A stretch of DNA of 64,000 bases from Calliopum simillimum (GCA_951812925.1 OX638368.1:7626001-7690000); one strand, 5' to 3'. Counted from the stretch's first letter, positions 1-11,816 are shown. Made by a program: numbers and translations. The notes: a model not told the origin generated them from the sequence alone.

Positions 1-427
1 TTCTTTTTCAATCTTAAGTTTCTCTTTTTGTCGCTCCTCTGTTGTTTCGCTGAAGCCTAGCGATTTTATAACATTGACCAAAAAGCCACAGCCAGGCTGA
101 AAATAAAAATTACTGATAAGTAGTAAAATATAAAAAAACAAGAGACGCCCCAAAAACAGCAATTAAAATATTTAAAAAAACAAAGAAAACATATTTGACA
201 GCTACAATGATGACAGCAGCTAAATTTTTTTCACAGGCAGTCTAACATTTTTAATTATGCCTTTAACCAATGTGTTTTTATATTTTTGTTACTATAAATA
301 GAACACTTTTATGCAGAATTTATTGAATTTAATTAATTTAGTAAAAATTTAACTTTTTAAGATAAATTACCTCATCTTTTCCGTATTTAACTCCGCGAGG
401 AGGTTTTGTTGGCGGTGGCGATGCCAT
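1..427 (-). CDS. Sec8: Exocyst complex subunit Sec8 (Exoc4), N-terminal part; runs off the left edge
   Basis: Sec8 is a subunit of the octameric exocyst, which tethers secretory vesicles to the plasma membrane before fusion. Two coding exons are visible. Exon 1 (371-427) starts with ATG at 427-425 and encodes 19 residues, MASPPPTKPPRGVKYGKDE, ending at a GTAATT donor. After an intron (97-370) with acceptor TTTTCAG, exon 2 (96 to 1) encodes 32 residues beginning PGCGFLVNVIKSLGF and continuing into a charged, coiled-coil-like stretch rich in E, K and Q. Both exons are phase 0. The order, a short Pro-rich head then a G-F-L-V-N-V-I-K-S-L segment then a charged helix, matches the N-terminus of insect Sec8 as I remember it. 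The rest of the protein (roughly 900 more residues in the family) lies outside the window. The call rests on only 51 residues. Confidence 0.82.
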
Positions 428-1000
428 TTACCTTGGTTTGACAACTGGCAGTTCGTTTTTTATCTTCAAGTTGGCAACGAAAGCAAAAATACACGGAGAA
501 AAATGGATTCATTATTTACAGCCCGTTTAGATGCTTAAATTCTTGAAAAAGATATTTTCAATTATGTTGTTTTTTTGCGTCACTGCATTTTAAAGTTTTG
601 TGTAACGAATAGAACGAAAGCGAATTTCCGAGCAAGAAAAACTATATACGCGTCCTCTTTTTTTTCTCTTTTGCGTACAAACCCAAAGGAATCGGTTATT
701 GATTCCTAAGTCCGCGTTTCCACAAAGAAATTCGAATAAAAATTCTTTGGTTTTGATGGCAAAAGAAGAAATGTGATTGTTTCTAAAATTCAAGCAAATT
801 TTTTGGGGTTCATTCTTTTGTTTTTCAATAAAAATGTACTAATGAAGCAATTTCAGGTGGTTAGTACATCAGATGAATGGAAATAAATTAAGCTTCCTTA
901 TTTTGTTAATAAATCATAACTTTTTAAGGAAAAATTATATAACATCATTTTGAAGACGATGAATAGTACTGAACGACCCACTTAATAGAAAAGAGCAAAA
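428..1000. other. Sec8 upstream region
   Basis: This AT-rich sequence lies 5' of the Sec8 start codon and probably holds its 5' UTR and promoter. I see no DRE or clear TATA box in promoter position and no further coding exon. Confidence 0.3.
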
Positions 1001-1084
1001 TAATTTCGTGCATCCTCTATGTAACATTGATGTTTTATAACTTTAAGTTTAGAATATCTCAATAACCATACGCGATAGGGCAAC

Positions 1085-1445
1085 TCATATTGTGACAAAA
1101 AATAAGAACAAATGAAAAGAAACTACACGAAAATACTTGACAGTTCGAGATGTCAATAAATGGAACCAACGAGATGTTGCCAGATGTTTCGCTAATGCAA
1201 TTCTAGAACGTTCATATGGGTATAAAAGGAGCTGTTCATGAGAGCTGAACACAGTTGATTTTAAGCAATATAGCGAAAAGGTTGTACACACAGTGGAAGT
1301 GCAAGTAAAGTGCTAATTGTAATATTCGATTTTGAATGTAATAAATAGTTTAATAAACAATTGTGCCGTGTGAAAATAAACATTTGCAACTTAAATAAAC
1401 CATTTTATAACTAAAGAAACTGTGTTTTTCTGATTGCTACTCAAT
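1085..1445 (+). mobile_element. Possible solo LTR with heat-shock-type promoter
   Basis: A compact promoter and poly(A) layout sits here without an attached gene. In order there is a heat-shock element (1201-1213), a TATA box TATAAAAG (1221-1228), an initiator-like ACAGTT about 30 bases downstream (near 1251), and then several AATAAA signals between about 1340 and 1400. This U3-R-U5-like order is what a solo retrotransposon LTR looks like. I could not define the TG...CA ends or a target-site duplication, so the limits are approximate. The alternative is a decayed heat-shock gene promoter, but no Hsp reading frame follows. Confidence 0.4.
1201..1213 (+). promoter_or_regulatory. Perfect three-unit heat-shock element next to a TATA box
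   Basis: The sequence TTCTAGAACGTTC fits the HSF-binding pattern TTCnnGAAnnTTC exactly. TATAAAAG starts eight bases later, close to the HSE-TATA spacing of fly Hsp promoters. Confidence 0.6.
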
Positions 1446-2149
1446 CCAGTAATCGAACTCAGAAAACTGTAAGAGACTGAAATTATCGTCATAGGGACAG
1501 AAAATTTCGGAACAATATTTTGAAAACTGCTCACGAGTAAGATTCAAATTTTTTCCTGCTTGAAAACATTTTTGAAAAAAGTTTTTGATTTAACTTCTAT
1601 GGGTCATAGAACCTGCGATTGACTGTCTATTTTAATTACTGTCTTTTTTTTGGAAAGGAATTTTAACGAACTTTTGGCAAAAATTGATATAAATTGTCCG
1701 TTCGACTTGGAAATTAATTTTTATGTTGAAAAAGTGTATGATAAAAGGCGCAGCCAGTTTTCAACAAATTTGTTTCCAAAATAGCTACATTTCCATCTAA
1801 ATCAAATATTTGAAAATTCATTAAAAAATGGCTGAGCTACGGATTTGGTTCGCCTCTGGGTATAAAATGTCCTTTCGGCAGGCCCAAAACGAAATCCTTG
1901 GGTGATTAAGATAAAGCTAGTGTGCCGAAAATTATTAGCTATGTTTAAAACCGCAACGAGTTATTAAAGTGCTAACACATTTCTTCTAAAACGATTTCGT
2001 ATGGTATCTTCTTCTTGTTTTATTTTGCTTTACGTTTTCGCACCGCTTCCCTCCGCTTATCAGAAAAGAGGGCGAAATCAGATAAGTGCCACGCCCACTT
2101 TTTGACGTGTGACATTATAAAATCGTTAAAAAATCTGGGCTTAAATCTC

Positions 2150-2255
2150 CGCATTAGTGAACGTGCAACTCGTGACGTAAAATCATGTATTTCGTAATGC
2201 AAAATACATGCGAAACACATGATTTTACGTCACGAGTTGTACGTTCTCTAATGCG
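2150..2255. repeat. Near-perfect 39-bp inverted repeat (MITE-like palindrome)
   Basis: The arms at 2150-2188 and 2217-2255 are reverse complements with very few mismatches. The 28-base loop separates them. A GCCACGCCC motif just upstream (about 2088) also occurs in other repeats in the window. Confidence 0.7.
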
Positions 2256-3473
2256 ACGATTCAAACCGTGATATCGTCTACTTTTCGACCAGCTTATGAA
2301 TGGTATTTAATTTTGGCGTCTATCTACCAATTTTCATCAAAACAGCTTGTATAGTTTGAGAGATATAAGTGTGGTATGAGCGTGGGTTGTTGAGAATAAT
2401 TTTAGCTATTCAAATGCATTGATAACAATTAATTTTACCCTTTGCTGCTTGTAGGTGGCTTTAAACAGTCCTCAAAACAGTGATTTTTACACTTTTAGAA
2501 GAAGACGGAAAGCCATGGAAGGCCCAGATGGAGGGTAGGGGATGAAAAAATTGACCACCGCAGATCCTGGCATCACCCACTTTCTAGTAATTTGAGGTCA
2601 AATTGCGGTTCTCATATTTTGCATACTCAAGTCCGTCTGGCGCCCGGTTAAATAGCTATTTCTCCAAAACTAGATCCGAGCGACACCTTTAGATTACACT
2701 TTAGATTACATATCCGTTATATTGTTAATTTTGATGAGATTTATCGGCATAAATCTTAGCAGTCTATAAATCTGAATTCATATGCAATGTGAATGTGTAG
2801 GATAGTTTACCGTGTGTGTACACCCACTAACCTATCTTGACTTCGGGAACAAGTTCCAAGCTGCAGCAGACGTTGTTTTGGTTATGAGAGAGAAATAGAC
2901 ACATTAAGGGCAATCCAGAAAACGTGTAATTCTTTTGAAAATTTCGTAAACTTGCAACATTTGATTTTAAATTTTTAGAGGCTTATGAGATTTTCGTGTG
3001 GCTTACACGTTTTATAGAATAAATACCCTTGCTAGATTTTTTATAATTTTTATTTAACGTTTATTAATATTTGATTTCTACAATATTCGTATTGGTTTAA
3101 TTTTTATTCAACGATTTTTTCTCGTAATGTTTATTTTGATAAGTTGTATATGTATGTATGTATTGTATGTAATTTGATAAGAATCGTTGTTGGACAAAAC
3201 AAAAGCATTGAAGTGTCCTTTTTCCGAGCAAATTTTTGGGTTTTTAGCATATAGATATTTCTAACTAACAATGGTTGATTCCTTGTAAGGGTCTCACAGT
3301 AACAATGTCCATATCAATATAGAATAATCCATGTTTAAGCAAATGTAAGTCACTTGCCAAATAAAAAAGACTAATTAAATGTAAACAATAAACTTTTTAA
3401 CTTTGTTTTCCTTTTTAAATTTCCAAAATCAACTCGGTTTCTAAATAATTTATCTTAAATTATCTGCAGGTAT

Positions 3474-3680
3474 TCACCCTTATCATCTTACTCGATTTCA
3501 ATTCGAACTTAATCAAATCGAGACATTGCTATCATATATTTTGATAGCCAGAACCGAAATAGATGATAAGACTGTTTCGATTTTTATTGGAAAAATTTTC
3601 GATTTTGATTCTAAAAATCAAAATATATGATAGCGAAATCTCGATTCGATTTAGTTCCAATCGAAATCGAATAAAGGTGA
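3474..3680. mobile_element. Palindromic MITE with TCACC termini
   Basis: Two imperfectly complementary arms of about 70 bp (3474-3545 and 3608-3680) begin and end with TCACC/GGTGA and meet around a short centre. The innermost part of each arm (ATCATATATTTTGAT) is perfectly complementary. It looks like a non-autonomous DNA transposon; no target duplication could be assigned. Confidence 0.55.
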
Positions 3681-3699
3681 TTTTTCATGTATACTACAA

Positions 3700-5051
3700 A
3701 AAGTTAAGACAAAAGATCCTCAATTGAAATTGTTGTATATTATATGTCATGAATGCCTTTATTTGCTGTTGGAAGATAATGAGGAATTTCAATATTATCT
3801 GTCTATATGTATTAATTCAAATACATTCTACCGTTTGAATTTCTATTGTATAACAACCATTGCTAAAATGGTTACTTAATTTCAAAAAAAAGAAAAAAAA
3901 AAAAAACCAAAAATGTTTAAACAAAAATAAAACCAAATAAAAATTTAATAAACTCTATGTTATTTATTGGATGCTCTTAATTTTTTTTTTTTATGTACGT
4001 AATTATGTATATTTTTGTAAGATTCCATACAATTTTCTTGAAAACAATAAGCGCCTCTTTAATTCTTATTATACGATTTTTTTATTAAATTTATTATTTT
4101 TAGTTATCTGCGCTATAATCTACTTTGACTAAATTTACGAGTAAACACGCGTGACATCTGCCTTACCGAGTTCTTTTGAGTTATCAGCACCGCAATCAAA
4201 ACAGAACAGAATAAAACATTTTTTTCAAATGTTTGATTTTATAATGTATTTTAGCAAAAACGAAACAAAAAAATGATAATAATTACAAATGATTAGTAGG
4301 TAGTAGTAGAAGTTGTGACTGATTGGTTTTTGTTTTATTTTAATAATTGTTTTTGTAATCAGAAATGACGTCAAACGCAAGGCGGTAACACACACAATAG
4401 GCAATATTATTGCGACTGCATTAGTGTTGCCCTGCACTGAATCCCAACAAATAAAAAAGTAACAATATAATATTATGAATGTACAAAATTGATAAAGAAG
4501 CATTATTGAAGTAAATGGTTAATGACATTGGAGAATATTAAAGAAACAAATTTTACAAAAAGTTATATAAATAATTGATAAAAATTTGGGTCAAATTTAT
4601 ACATTTTCGCTTTTTGCATATGAAACATGACAAAAAGTTTCGACTCCAAATTTTAACCAATATTGAATATTTCTGATATTACGTTTGTTAAGTATTTCAT
4701 TTAGTAGGTATTATTCTCCATAAATCAAAATTATGTTTATAACTAAAAACAAAAAATGTAAGTTTAAATTTAAGACTGTTTAGGCTTAGAGGGGTAACGT
4801 AAATGAAAAACTGAAATGTAACTCAAAAAAAATCTGAACTAAACTTAAAACTATAACGTAATAGAAATAGCAATAGAATTTCTGATTATTTTTCTATTTT
4901 TTTTCTTTCTCTGTTTAATTTAAATAATAATTAAAATAATATTAAAGGAATAAAATCTAAATTTCATTAAAGTATAGTGTCAAAGCAAGCATTAATTTAA
5001 TTACGCATAAAATGATGATACTTAACTAACATTAATTTAAATAAATTAATT
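3700..5051 (-). other. 3' flank and probable 3' UTR of the PTC7-like gene
   Basis: This very AT-rich stretch lies downstream of the phosphatase stop codon. Several minus-strand AATAAA signals are present (for example near 4334-4339), but none can be singled out. No other gene is visible. Confidence 0.35.
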
Positions 5052-5981
5052 TCACATTGCTACAGTTGCGAGTAACACAGTTATGTCATCAGGTTTACCC
5101 CCAGTTGCATGTATATTATTACGTCTGGCGTTGATCGCGAATGGCGACATAAACTCACTATCGAATGAGAGCGAACGTGCCATAAGCGCTAATGAATTAG
5201 CAGTCATCTGTAGCTTAACGGGATCTGTGACACCCTCTACATCCTTCAGAACATCGAGTAGCAACTTTTCGGGGACATTATCGAAAACACCATCCGTAGC
5301 CACGAGTATAACATCACCTTCCTTGACGGGAAAATGTAATGTATCCGCTGAATCGGGACTATCGCTGAGCACATTTTGACCATGGCCTGGTGGTGGCAAC
5401 GATAATTGAAATGGCGTATTAAAATAATGTTGCTGCTCCTCTGACTTATGTACAATTTCACCCTGGCGCACTACCATAAAGCCACTATCGCCAATATTTG
5501 CCGTATACACTGTGCTATTTTCTCTATTGAGCACCAACACGCATGCTGTACTGCTACCCAGTATGGGCTTTTTTTGTTCCAACAGCTCACAATAACTATA
5601 TGCTAGGAGATTTACAGGTCGTTGTGGATTAAAATTAACACAGTGGACTAGACGTTCGCATGTTTTCATAAGAAATGAAGAAAATTCTCCCGGATCGATA
5701 CCGTAACTGCGCCAACCGCCAACACCATCAGCTACGCCTAATACATCAGCTTTGGTCGTAGAGGCCTTGAACCAGGAATCTTCACCGTATTTGCCTGGCT
5801 TATATTTTGATGTTAGAAAATCTTTGGGAAAACCACAAACGACAGATACAAAATGTGGCCTCTGTTGTTTGGCTGCATTTGCCGTTGAGTTGGTAGCGTT
5901 CGTTGCAGAATCCAATAGCGTGGAGAATCCACTGCGCAATGCCCTGGAAATAAGCCTCGATGTCCAGCTAAGCGAATGCAT
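5052..5981 (-). CDS. PTC7-type PP2C (PPM) protein phosphatase, probably mitochondrial
   Basis: This is a 309-residue metal-dependent Ser/Thr phosphatase of the PTC7/PPTC7 family, related to Drosophila CG12091, whose members dephosphorylate mitochondrial proteins. Residues 1-25 are basic, Ser/Leu-rich and lack acidic residues until D24, consistent with a mitochondrial presequence. Family motifs follow in order: GEDSWF (66-71), ADGVGGW (84-90), GSSTA (142-146), NIGDSG (162-167), ATDGVFDN (228-235) and GKPDDIT (295-301). The metal-ligand aspartates at 68, 85, 230 and 298/299 are present, so the enzyme looks active. Length is normal for the family. The start is the first ATG of the frame and precedes the presequence. 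The frame is open from start to stop with no intron. Two DRE elements lie about 260-300 bp upstream. Which of the fly paralogues it is cannot be settled here. Confidence 0.9.
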   Translation of the reverse strand: MHSLSWTSRLISRALRSGFSTLLDSATNATNSTANAAKQQRPHFVSVVCGFPKDFLTSKYKPGKYGEDSWFKASTTKADVLGVADGVGGWRSYGIDPGEFSSFLMKTCERLVHCVNFNPQRPVNLLAYSYCELLEQKKPILGSSTACVLVLNRENSTVYTANIGDSGFMVVRQGEIVHKSEEQQHYFNTPFQLSLPPPGHGQNVLSDSPDSADTLHFPVKEGDVILVATDGVFDNVPEKLLLDVLKDVEGVTDPVKLQMTANSLALMARSLSFDSEFMSPFAINARRNNIHATGGKPDDITVLLATVAM

Positions 5982-6239
5982 TTTAGCGTCGAAGTTTCAG
6001 AAATTTTTTACTATTAACGTTACTTTAATGAAATTTTCATTTGCAAGAATTTAAGTTTTTTCGATTATCACGTAATTTGTTTCGTTTTTTAATGCCAAAA
6101 ATAATTTTTTTTATCGTCGCGAAAATTCACAAAATTTTCATTTTCTTCGAGTCGTTTTTTCAGTTCTTATGTATTTACCCGTTTGTCAAAGTTTGTCAAA
6201 GTCACAAGGTGAATGCGTTGCCAACCATGTAATTCGTGA

Positions 6240-6280
6240 TATCGATAAATGCGTTATGGTGATGAAAAGCCTTATCGATA
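6240..6280. promoter_or_regulatory. Two DRE core-promoter elements (TATCGATA)
   Basis: TATCGATA occurs at 6240-6247 and 6273-6280, 33 bp apart, 259-299 bp upstream of the phosphatase start codon. This palindromic octamer is the DREF-binding DRE typical of broadly expressed, TATA-less fly promoters. Placing the transcription start nearby is an inference. Confidence 0.65.
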
Positions 6281-6509
6281 AAATTTGAAAACCGCCGAGA
6301 ATTTAAAAATTAGAAAAATATATACAATTCAGATTTAGAAATTTATGTTATGTATGTTTGATTTGTTTAAAAAAACTTTCTTTTAAGTAAGAGCTACTAG
6401 GTTGTTTTTCACAAACAAAATATTGAGAGTATTCCACAAAACTTTTAAATCCATCGTAAACGTCATAAACCGTAAAATATGCCAAAAACAATACAAATTT
6501 GACTGCTTA

Positions 6510-7385
6510 ACTGCTGAAACAGAATGTGCAGCTGAAGCTTGAAGTACGAAGTAAGCGACGAACTGTCAAAAGTAGACTACACATATTTTAATACGCGTCA
6601 ACCAGTGCTGCCAACTTAGTGCTTTTCGCACTAGATCTAGTGCTTTTTTGGGATTATTACCCGTAAAATTTTTGGCCTAGTGCTTTTTCATTTTTAGTTT
6701 TATTTAAAAAAGAAAGATTGGTGGTCCTTATTTCCCTCCCTTACCCCAATAATTATTTATTGAAAAGTCTTTTTATAAAATTGATTCATAATTAAAATGT
6801 TTTAATTAAAAATTACTAAACTTGTCTGTACACGTACGAAACTTTTTCGTTTCTTTAAAATTTTTTTTTTGTAAATTAGAATTTAGTGCCTTTTTTGGGA
6901 AAAAACGCGTTTTTTTGCCGGATTTGGTGCGTTTTCAAATTTAAAAGTTGGCAACACTGGCGTCAACACAATGTGAAGTTAACGCTGTAGCTGAAGCTTG
7001 CGGCGTAGTACAAAGTTCGAACTTTTCAACTTTGTCGCTTGCTGCATGCTTTTTGACAGAAGAACAATGTTACCGAATTGATGAAAATAAATTTGTAAAA
7101 ATTATTCAATGATTTAAAAGTTAATTCAGCGCAAAATTCATAAAAATTTCATGAAAAAGAGCAGCAAATAAAATTGTGAAAATAATTTCAAGTTTTAAAA
7201 GTGTAGGTCATTCAAAAATGTATGCAAATTTTATAACGAAATAAGATTGGCAACTCTATTCCATAAGCAGCAAACTTCGCTATTCTGTTCATAGAAATTC
7301 TCGAAGCGCTTCATCGTCTGCTACACTACATTTTGTACTACAGCGGCATACTACAGCTTCATCATTCTGTTCAACGCTTAAGCGT
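6510..7385. repeat. Outer inverted-repeat element interrupted by a hAT MITE
   Basis: Related, partly inverted sequences (GCTGAAGCTT near 6530 and 6985; the complementary form near 7340-7375) surround the hAT MITE. They suggest an older palindromic element of which 6961-7385 is the larger half. Boundaries are unclear. Confidence 0.35.
6603..6959. mobile_element. hAT-type MITE, 357 bp, with 8-bp target duplication
   Basis: The terminal inverted repeats are CAGTGCTGCCAACTT at the left and AAGTTGGCAACACTG at the right, one mismatch apart. The element is flanked by a perfect 8-bp duplication, GCGTCAAC, at 6595-6602 and 6960-6967. CAGTG ends plus an 8-bp duplication are hallmarks of the hAT superfamily. 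No transposase is present. Confidence 0.85.
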
Positions 7386-7398
7386 AAGCGGGGTATAC

Positions 7399-7497
7399 AC
7401 TAGCGATCATGTTCGTCAGTGAAAAGTGAAACCATTTTGTGGTTGACTGATGATGAAAAACAAGAGAAATTTGAGTAAAACTGACGAACTTGATCGG
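7399..7497. repeat. Short inverted repeat
   Basis: CGATCATGTTCGTCAG (7402-7417) is repeated in inverse form as CTGACGAACTTGATCG near 7480-7496, one mismatch, around a 62-base loop. It abuts the next palindrome. Confidence 0.5.
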
Positions 7498-7501
7498 CTT
7501 T

Positions 7502-7874
7502 AAGGTTTCATTGGATGCGACTTCGAATGAAGTCGTCCGACGAAAACGTGTTTTAATCAAAATAAGTATAATTTTTCAATATTCATCTCTTTGTACATAT
7601 TAGTCGTACGACACTTTTCATATGATGCAAAAAAAAAAAAAAAAATATTTTGGTCGCATGAGATTAGTCGTACGATTTAATTTTTCAATATTAATCTGAT
7701 GTCGTACGACTAATCTGATGCGACCAAAATATTTTGTTTGCATCAGATGAAGGAAGTCGTACGACTAAAACTAAGAGATGAATATTGAAAAATAAATTAT
7801 ACATACTTATTTTTATTTGAACATGTTTTGTTGCAGTACTTTATTTTCGTACGAAGTCGTATCCAATGCAACCC
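7502..7874. mobile_element. Palindromic MITE of ~370 bp
   Basis: The arms (about 7502-7680 and 7690-7874) are imperfect reverse complements. Ends are GGTTTCATTGGATGCGACTT and its diverged complement ending TCCAATGCAACCC. Both arms repeat AGTCGTACGAC and a run complementary to ATATTTTGGTCGCAT. It is non-autonomous and its superfamily is not determined. Confidence 0.65.
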
Positions 7875-7999
7875 TAGCGAGTTTCTTTCTGATTTCAGTT
7901 ATTTTTGAGGGACTTTAAGGTTTATGGAATTCATATTTTATGAGAATTTGAAAAATAATAACAGTTGCGTTGAGATTAATATACTACATACCTTTTCGA

Positions 8000-9489
8000 A
8001 CGACCACACAATTGTATTTAACTCAATTGCCAGCTTAAATAAAATATTTTATTGATTTACAGTCTGACTACTATACCTGCGATGCATTTAACAAACAGTA
8101 TGCATCGTCTGACTACTATACCTGTATGCGAACAGTACATTCATATGTTTATTTAACCATATGTCTACCACGTGAATTTCTTATCTGCGCATTTTCTATG
8201 GTATTATATTTAGGAAGGAGCACATGTTTTGATTATCCTTAAAGTGAAAAATGTACAGTAGCCTCTATACGAAAATAATGAAAATATAAAATTTCTAGTC
8301 CACTGTATTTTCGCTCAGATTTTTTTAAATGTTGCAAATATTTTGACAAACATTTTAATGTTGATATATCGTTGGGCTAATGCTACGCATAACTGGAGGT
8401 TTACATTTTTGATGTTTTGACCTACGACTCTGTCAAGTCGGTTTTTTGAAATGTATCCCCCAACCGATTTAATAAAAAATTTAAAAAGCAGAAAACTTCA
8501 TACAAAAAAGAATTTCTAAAACAATAAAAATGTATAAATCCAACCTTAAATCTACAAAATATATATGAGAGGTTTTGTTACTTAATTTTTGTGACATCAC
8601 AATTTTAAAGACACCCGAATTCCCTGTAGTATTTTTTACAAATTTGAAAACTATCTAACCCCCAAAATCGTTTGACGTAATGTACGGACGACTTTTTTCA
8701 TCAAGGGCCAGTCCTTAAACATTCGAAAACCTCTTGACGGATTTTGATGAAATATTCACAGTTAGTATAGATTTGGGAAAAATTATAGGCTAGAGAGGCG
8801 GTGTCACGATCCCCAAAAAAACGAAATTCTACATATGGACTTCTGAAACTGTTTGAGTGATGGGGATGAGATTTGGTGTATTGTATGTAAAGGGTACATT
8901 CACTGCAAAACTAGGCGATGCCACTCCACTCAGTAACAAAATTTGTTATACATTTGAAACTATTTAACGCACATAGATGAGATTTAACAAATATTTCGGG
9001 GACATTGAAACAAATAACACCTACTTAATAGGCGGGACACAGTGCACAGTATGGCTTCATATCTGGGCATTTCCCAGGTGACCGTCGTACACATTTAAAG
9101 TGCAAAATAAGGTAGCACTATAATAAGTACCAATTATAATAGCAGGCGAAGTCCTGGTTCTAAAATACACGCAAAAAAAGACTCATGGCAAACATGACAA
9201 AAATTGAAGTAGTTGTTGTGCCTATTCAAAGAAAGTCAGAATTCAGCGAAACAAGTCAGAACTTTCTAGTGCGACTAATCTTAGAATCTTATCCAATAAT
9301 ATTACTTTATAATGTATTTTGTTTGATTCATATGTACCTATATCTTCTGTACTTTTCTTTGTTTTGACCATAATCTGAATCGATCTTTCAAAAAACCAGG
9401 ATTCTCCAGTGAATGTTGGATCACCTTATCTTGTTAAGTTGATGTGGCATCACCAACTTTTCCAAAGGAAGCCATTTGCCCTTATCCAT
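8000..9489. other. Gene-free repetitive sequence
   Basis: No coding exon is visible. A direct repeat of GTCTGACTACTATACCTG occurs near 8062 and 8108. The right part resembles the GCGTGGCAT-containing repeat that resumes at 10930, so the hAT-like element at 9490-10921 seems to have inserted into it. Confidence 0.35.
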
Positions 9490-10921
9490 CAAGGGCGTAC
9501 GCAGGATTTATCTAGGCGGGGGCCAAACTCAAACTTTGCGAAGCTTCTTTGTTTTTTTTTTTTTAATTTTAGAAATTTCAATGTAAGAGCTAGTAAGAAC
9601 CAAGATCTTTATATAACATCATATTAGTAGCATGTTTGTGGACTAAAATATTAAATAAAAGTTCATAAAAACATATGAAGGCACTTAGATAACTTTCTAT
9701 TTTTTATTATGAATAAATAAAAATTTGCTTGGGTATATTATCTTTTGAATACATATCACACTTCATTAAAAATAATTAATTTGTGTGTGTAAAATTTTGC
9801 CAACTATATTTTCTAAACTAATTTGAGGTCGCTGACTCCGAAAAACGCATTTATTTTTTGTTTTCTTAGGGGCCGTTCTAGATATAATCGACGCTTTCGA
9901 TTTTTGAGGTTATTTGCTCTAATTTTAGAAAAAAACATTTCGAGAAACCCAATTTTGATTGAATTTTTTTACACACTACGCTTCTTTTAGATGTACCAAT
10001 AACTAAAATCTTATTTAAATTGGCTGAGTTAAAGTTTAAAGTTAAAGTAATTTTTTTACATTTTTGCAATATATTTTTTATTTTTATTTATAAGTGTAAT
10101 TAATTTTAAATGATTTAAGCCCAAATTTACTAAAATCAGATCATATTTGAAAAAGTTATTAAGGTTTCAGTGAAGTAAGACAATTTTTATTTTTTGTCGA
10201 AAAAAGAAGAAACTGGATCGATTTGTATGAAGCAAAAAAATTGTATAATGTATAAAATGCTTAGAATCGTACAAAGTAAGTACACGTTTGAATTTTTTTA
10301 GAGTTTTTGGAAATTTTCTTTTTTCTTTTTCTTTGACTAATTTTTGAAAAGCTAAAAAAGGTCTGAAAAAAATTTATAAAATACTTTTTTAAGCATTTAA
10401 GCCTTATACACTTTTTTCGTAAGAGCCTTCCTTTTGAGTAAACGAACGCTGTTCCGACCACGTAATTGAAAAACATAAAAAAATCAACTTTTGGAAGCGG
10501 ATATTATCTATACTAACTATGTACACAAAAAATTTTGAATTTTTTAACGTATTTTGCAAGAACATAGTCTTTAGTTTTTAAGCAACTTTGGGTATTCCTT
10601 CTGAAAAGAAAAAAAAGTTATGAGCAAAAAACTTTTTTGTACCTGTTTATTTTTTTGATAAAAAAACGAATAGTCTTACTTCAGTGAAACCTTAATAACT
10701 TTTTGAAATATTATCCGATTTTACTACCAATTGTTCGCAATAGAAAAGATACAAAAAAGTGTATTTGCGTAAACTATTGTCCAAAAAACCGTGTTTTATT
10801 TGGCTTTAATATGAAAAGTTGTAAAAACTAATATAAAAATGAATGAATATGATATATTTATAACTCTAAAGCTAGAGCTAGGGGGGCAGCTGCCCCCTGC
10901 CCCCTCTTGCGTACGCCCTTG
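9490..10921. mobile_element. hAT-like element, 1.43 kb, non-autonomous
   Basis: The terminal inverted repeat CAAGGGCGTACGCA is perfect over 14 bp at both ends (9490-9503 and 10908-10921). Flanking octamers TTATCCAT (9482-9489) and CTATCCAT (10922-10929) are an 8-bp target duplication with one mismatch. Both fit the hAT superfamily. The interior is AT-rich with no recognisable transposase, and C/G-rich tracts lie just inside each end. Confidence 0.75.
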
Positions 10922-10929
10922 CTATCCAT

Positions 10930-11260
10930 TTAACATGTGTACCAAATCTCATAAATTATAAGTTTCTTTTTTTAGAGGCGTGGCATCGCCCATTTTTCCA
11001 GGGAACATTATTTGTCCTGGCGCTTTGTATACATGTATTAAATCTCATTCATGTGCAATAAACATTTTCGGAGATATGATGAAGTGGTTTTTGTGGGGGA
11101 GTGATACCCCCATTTTTTCCGGCACACATTATTTTTCTTAGTGCTTTTTACATATGTACCAAGTTTCATTTATGTACGTTAAATAGTTTCAGAGATATGA
11201 TGATTTAATTTTTTTGCTCATGGTGGACCTTTTGGCGTAAATGCCGCTTAGTATGTTTTG
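10930..11260. repeat. Dispersed repeat with ~130-bp internal duplication
   Basis: Two diverged units carry the series 'CCATTTTTTCC ... ACATTATTT ... GCTTT ... catatgtaCCAA/ATTAAATCTCATT'. The first begins near GGCGTGGCATCGCCC at about 10978. The same vocabulary appears before the hAT-like insertion at about 9430-9480. Confidence 0.45.
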
Positions 11261-11816
11261 GAAAAAAAGAGAAAGAGTGCTCGTATAACATTGAAATTTT
11301 GCATGCTTAATTGATTATAAGTAGCTAAGAAAAATAAAAGAAATGGAGATGATACCTCTGAAATCAAGTATTAATAAATGGTAATACGCTATAAAGAGAA
11401 ATCCAATAAAGCAATCATTCTGAAATAACAGTATCTCGCTAACTATATAAGATATTTTGATGAAAATTGGTATATGCATGTTGTTTATCAATACCTTGTA
11501 CTATACGAAATTTAGGCGGGATTTAAAATGGTACATGCCTGTTTTTATGCCACGAAAATTTTTTATTAAAGCTAAGGTTGTATTGCCACTAATAACGAAA
11601 ATATGTGGTATGTTATTATAGCTGTGTTTAAGACGACAGTTTTCAGTGTTTAACTAAGCACTTTCTGAGAAACGTATGGGAAAGCAACAACTAAAGTGCT
11701 TAATCAAACCCAGATAAATTTGCGTGTTGATGTTGCCATACTACTCTGAATATAACCTGTAATTAACTGTGTTTAATAGGATTTTAACATAGTGGCACTG
11801 CCCACAAAACTTTTAC

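Noticed and set aside
1085..1445. Intact heat-shock gene
   Set aside because: No Hsp reading frame follows the promoter-like block on the plus strand.
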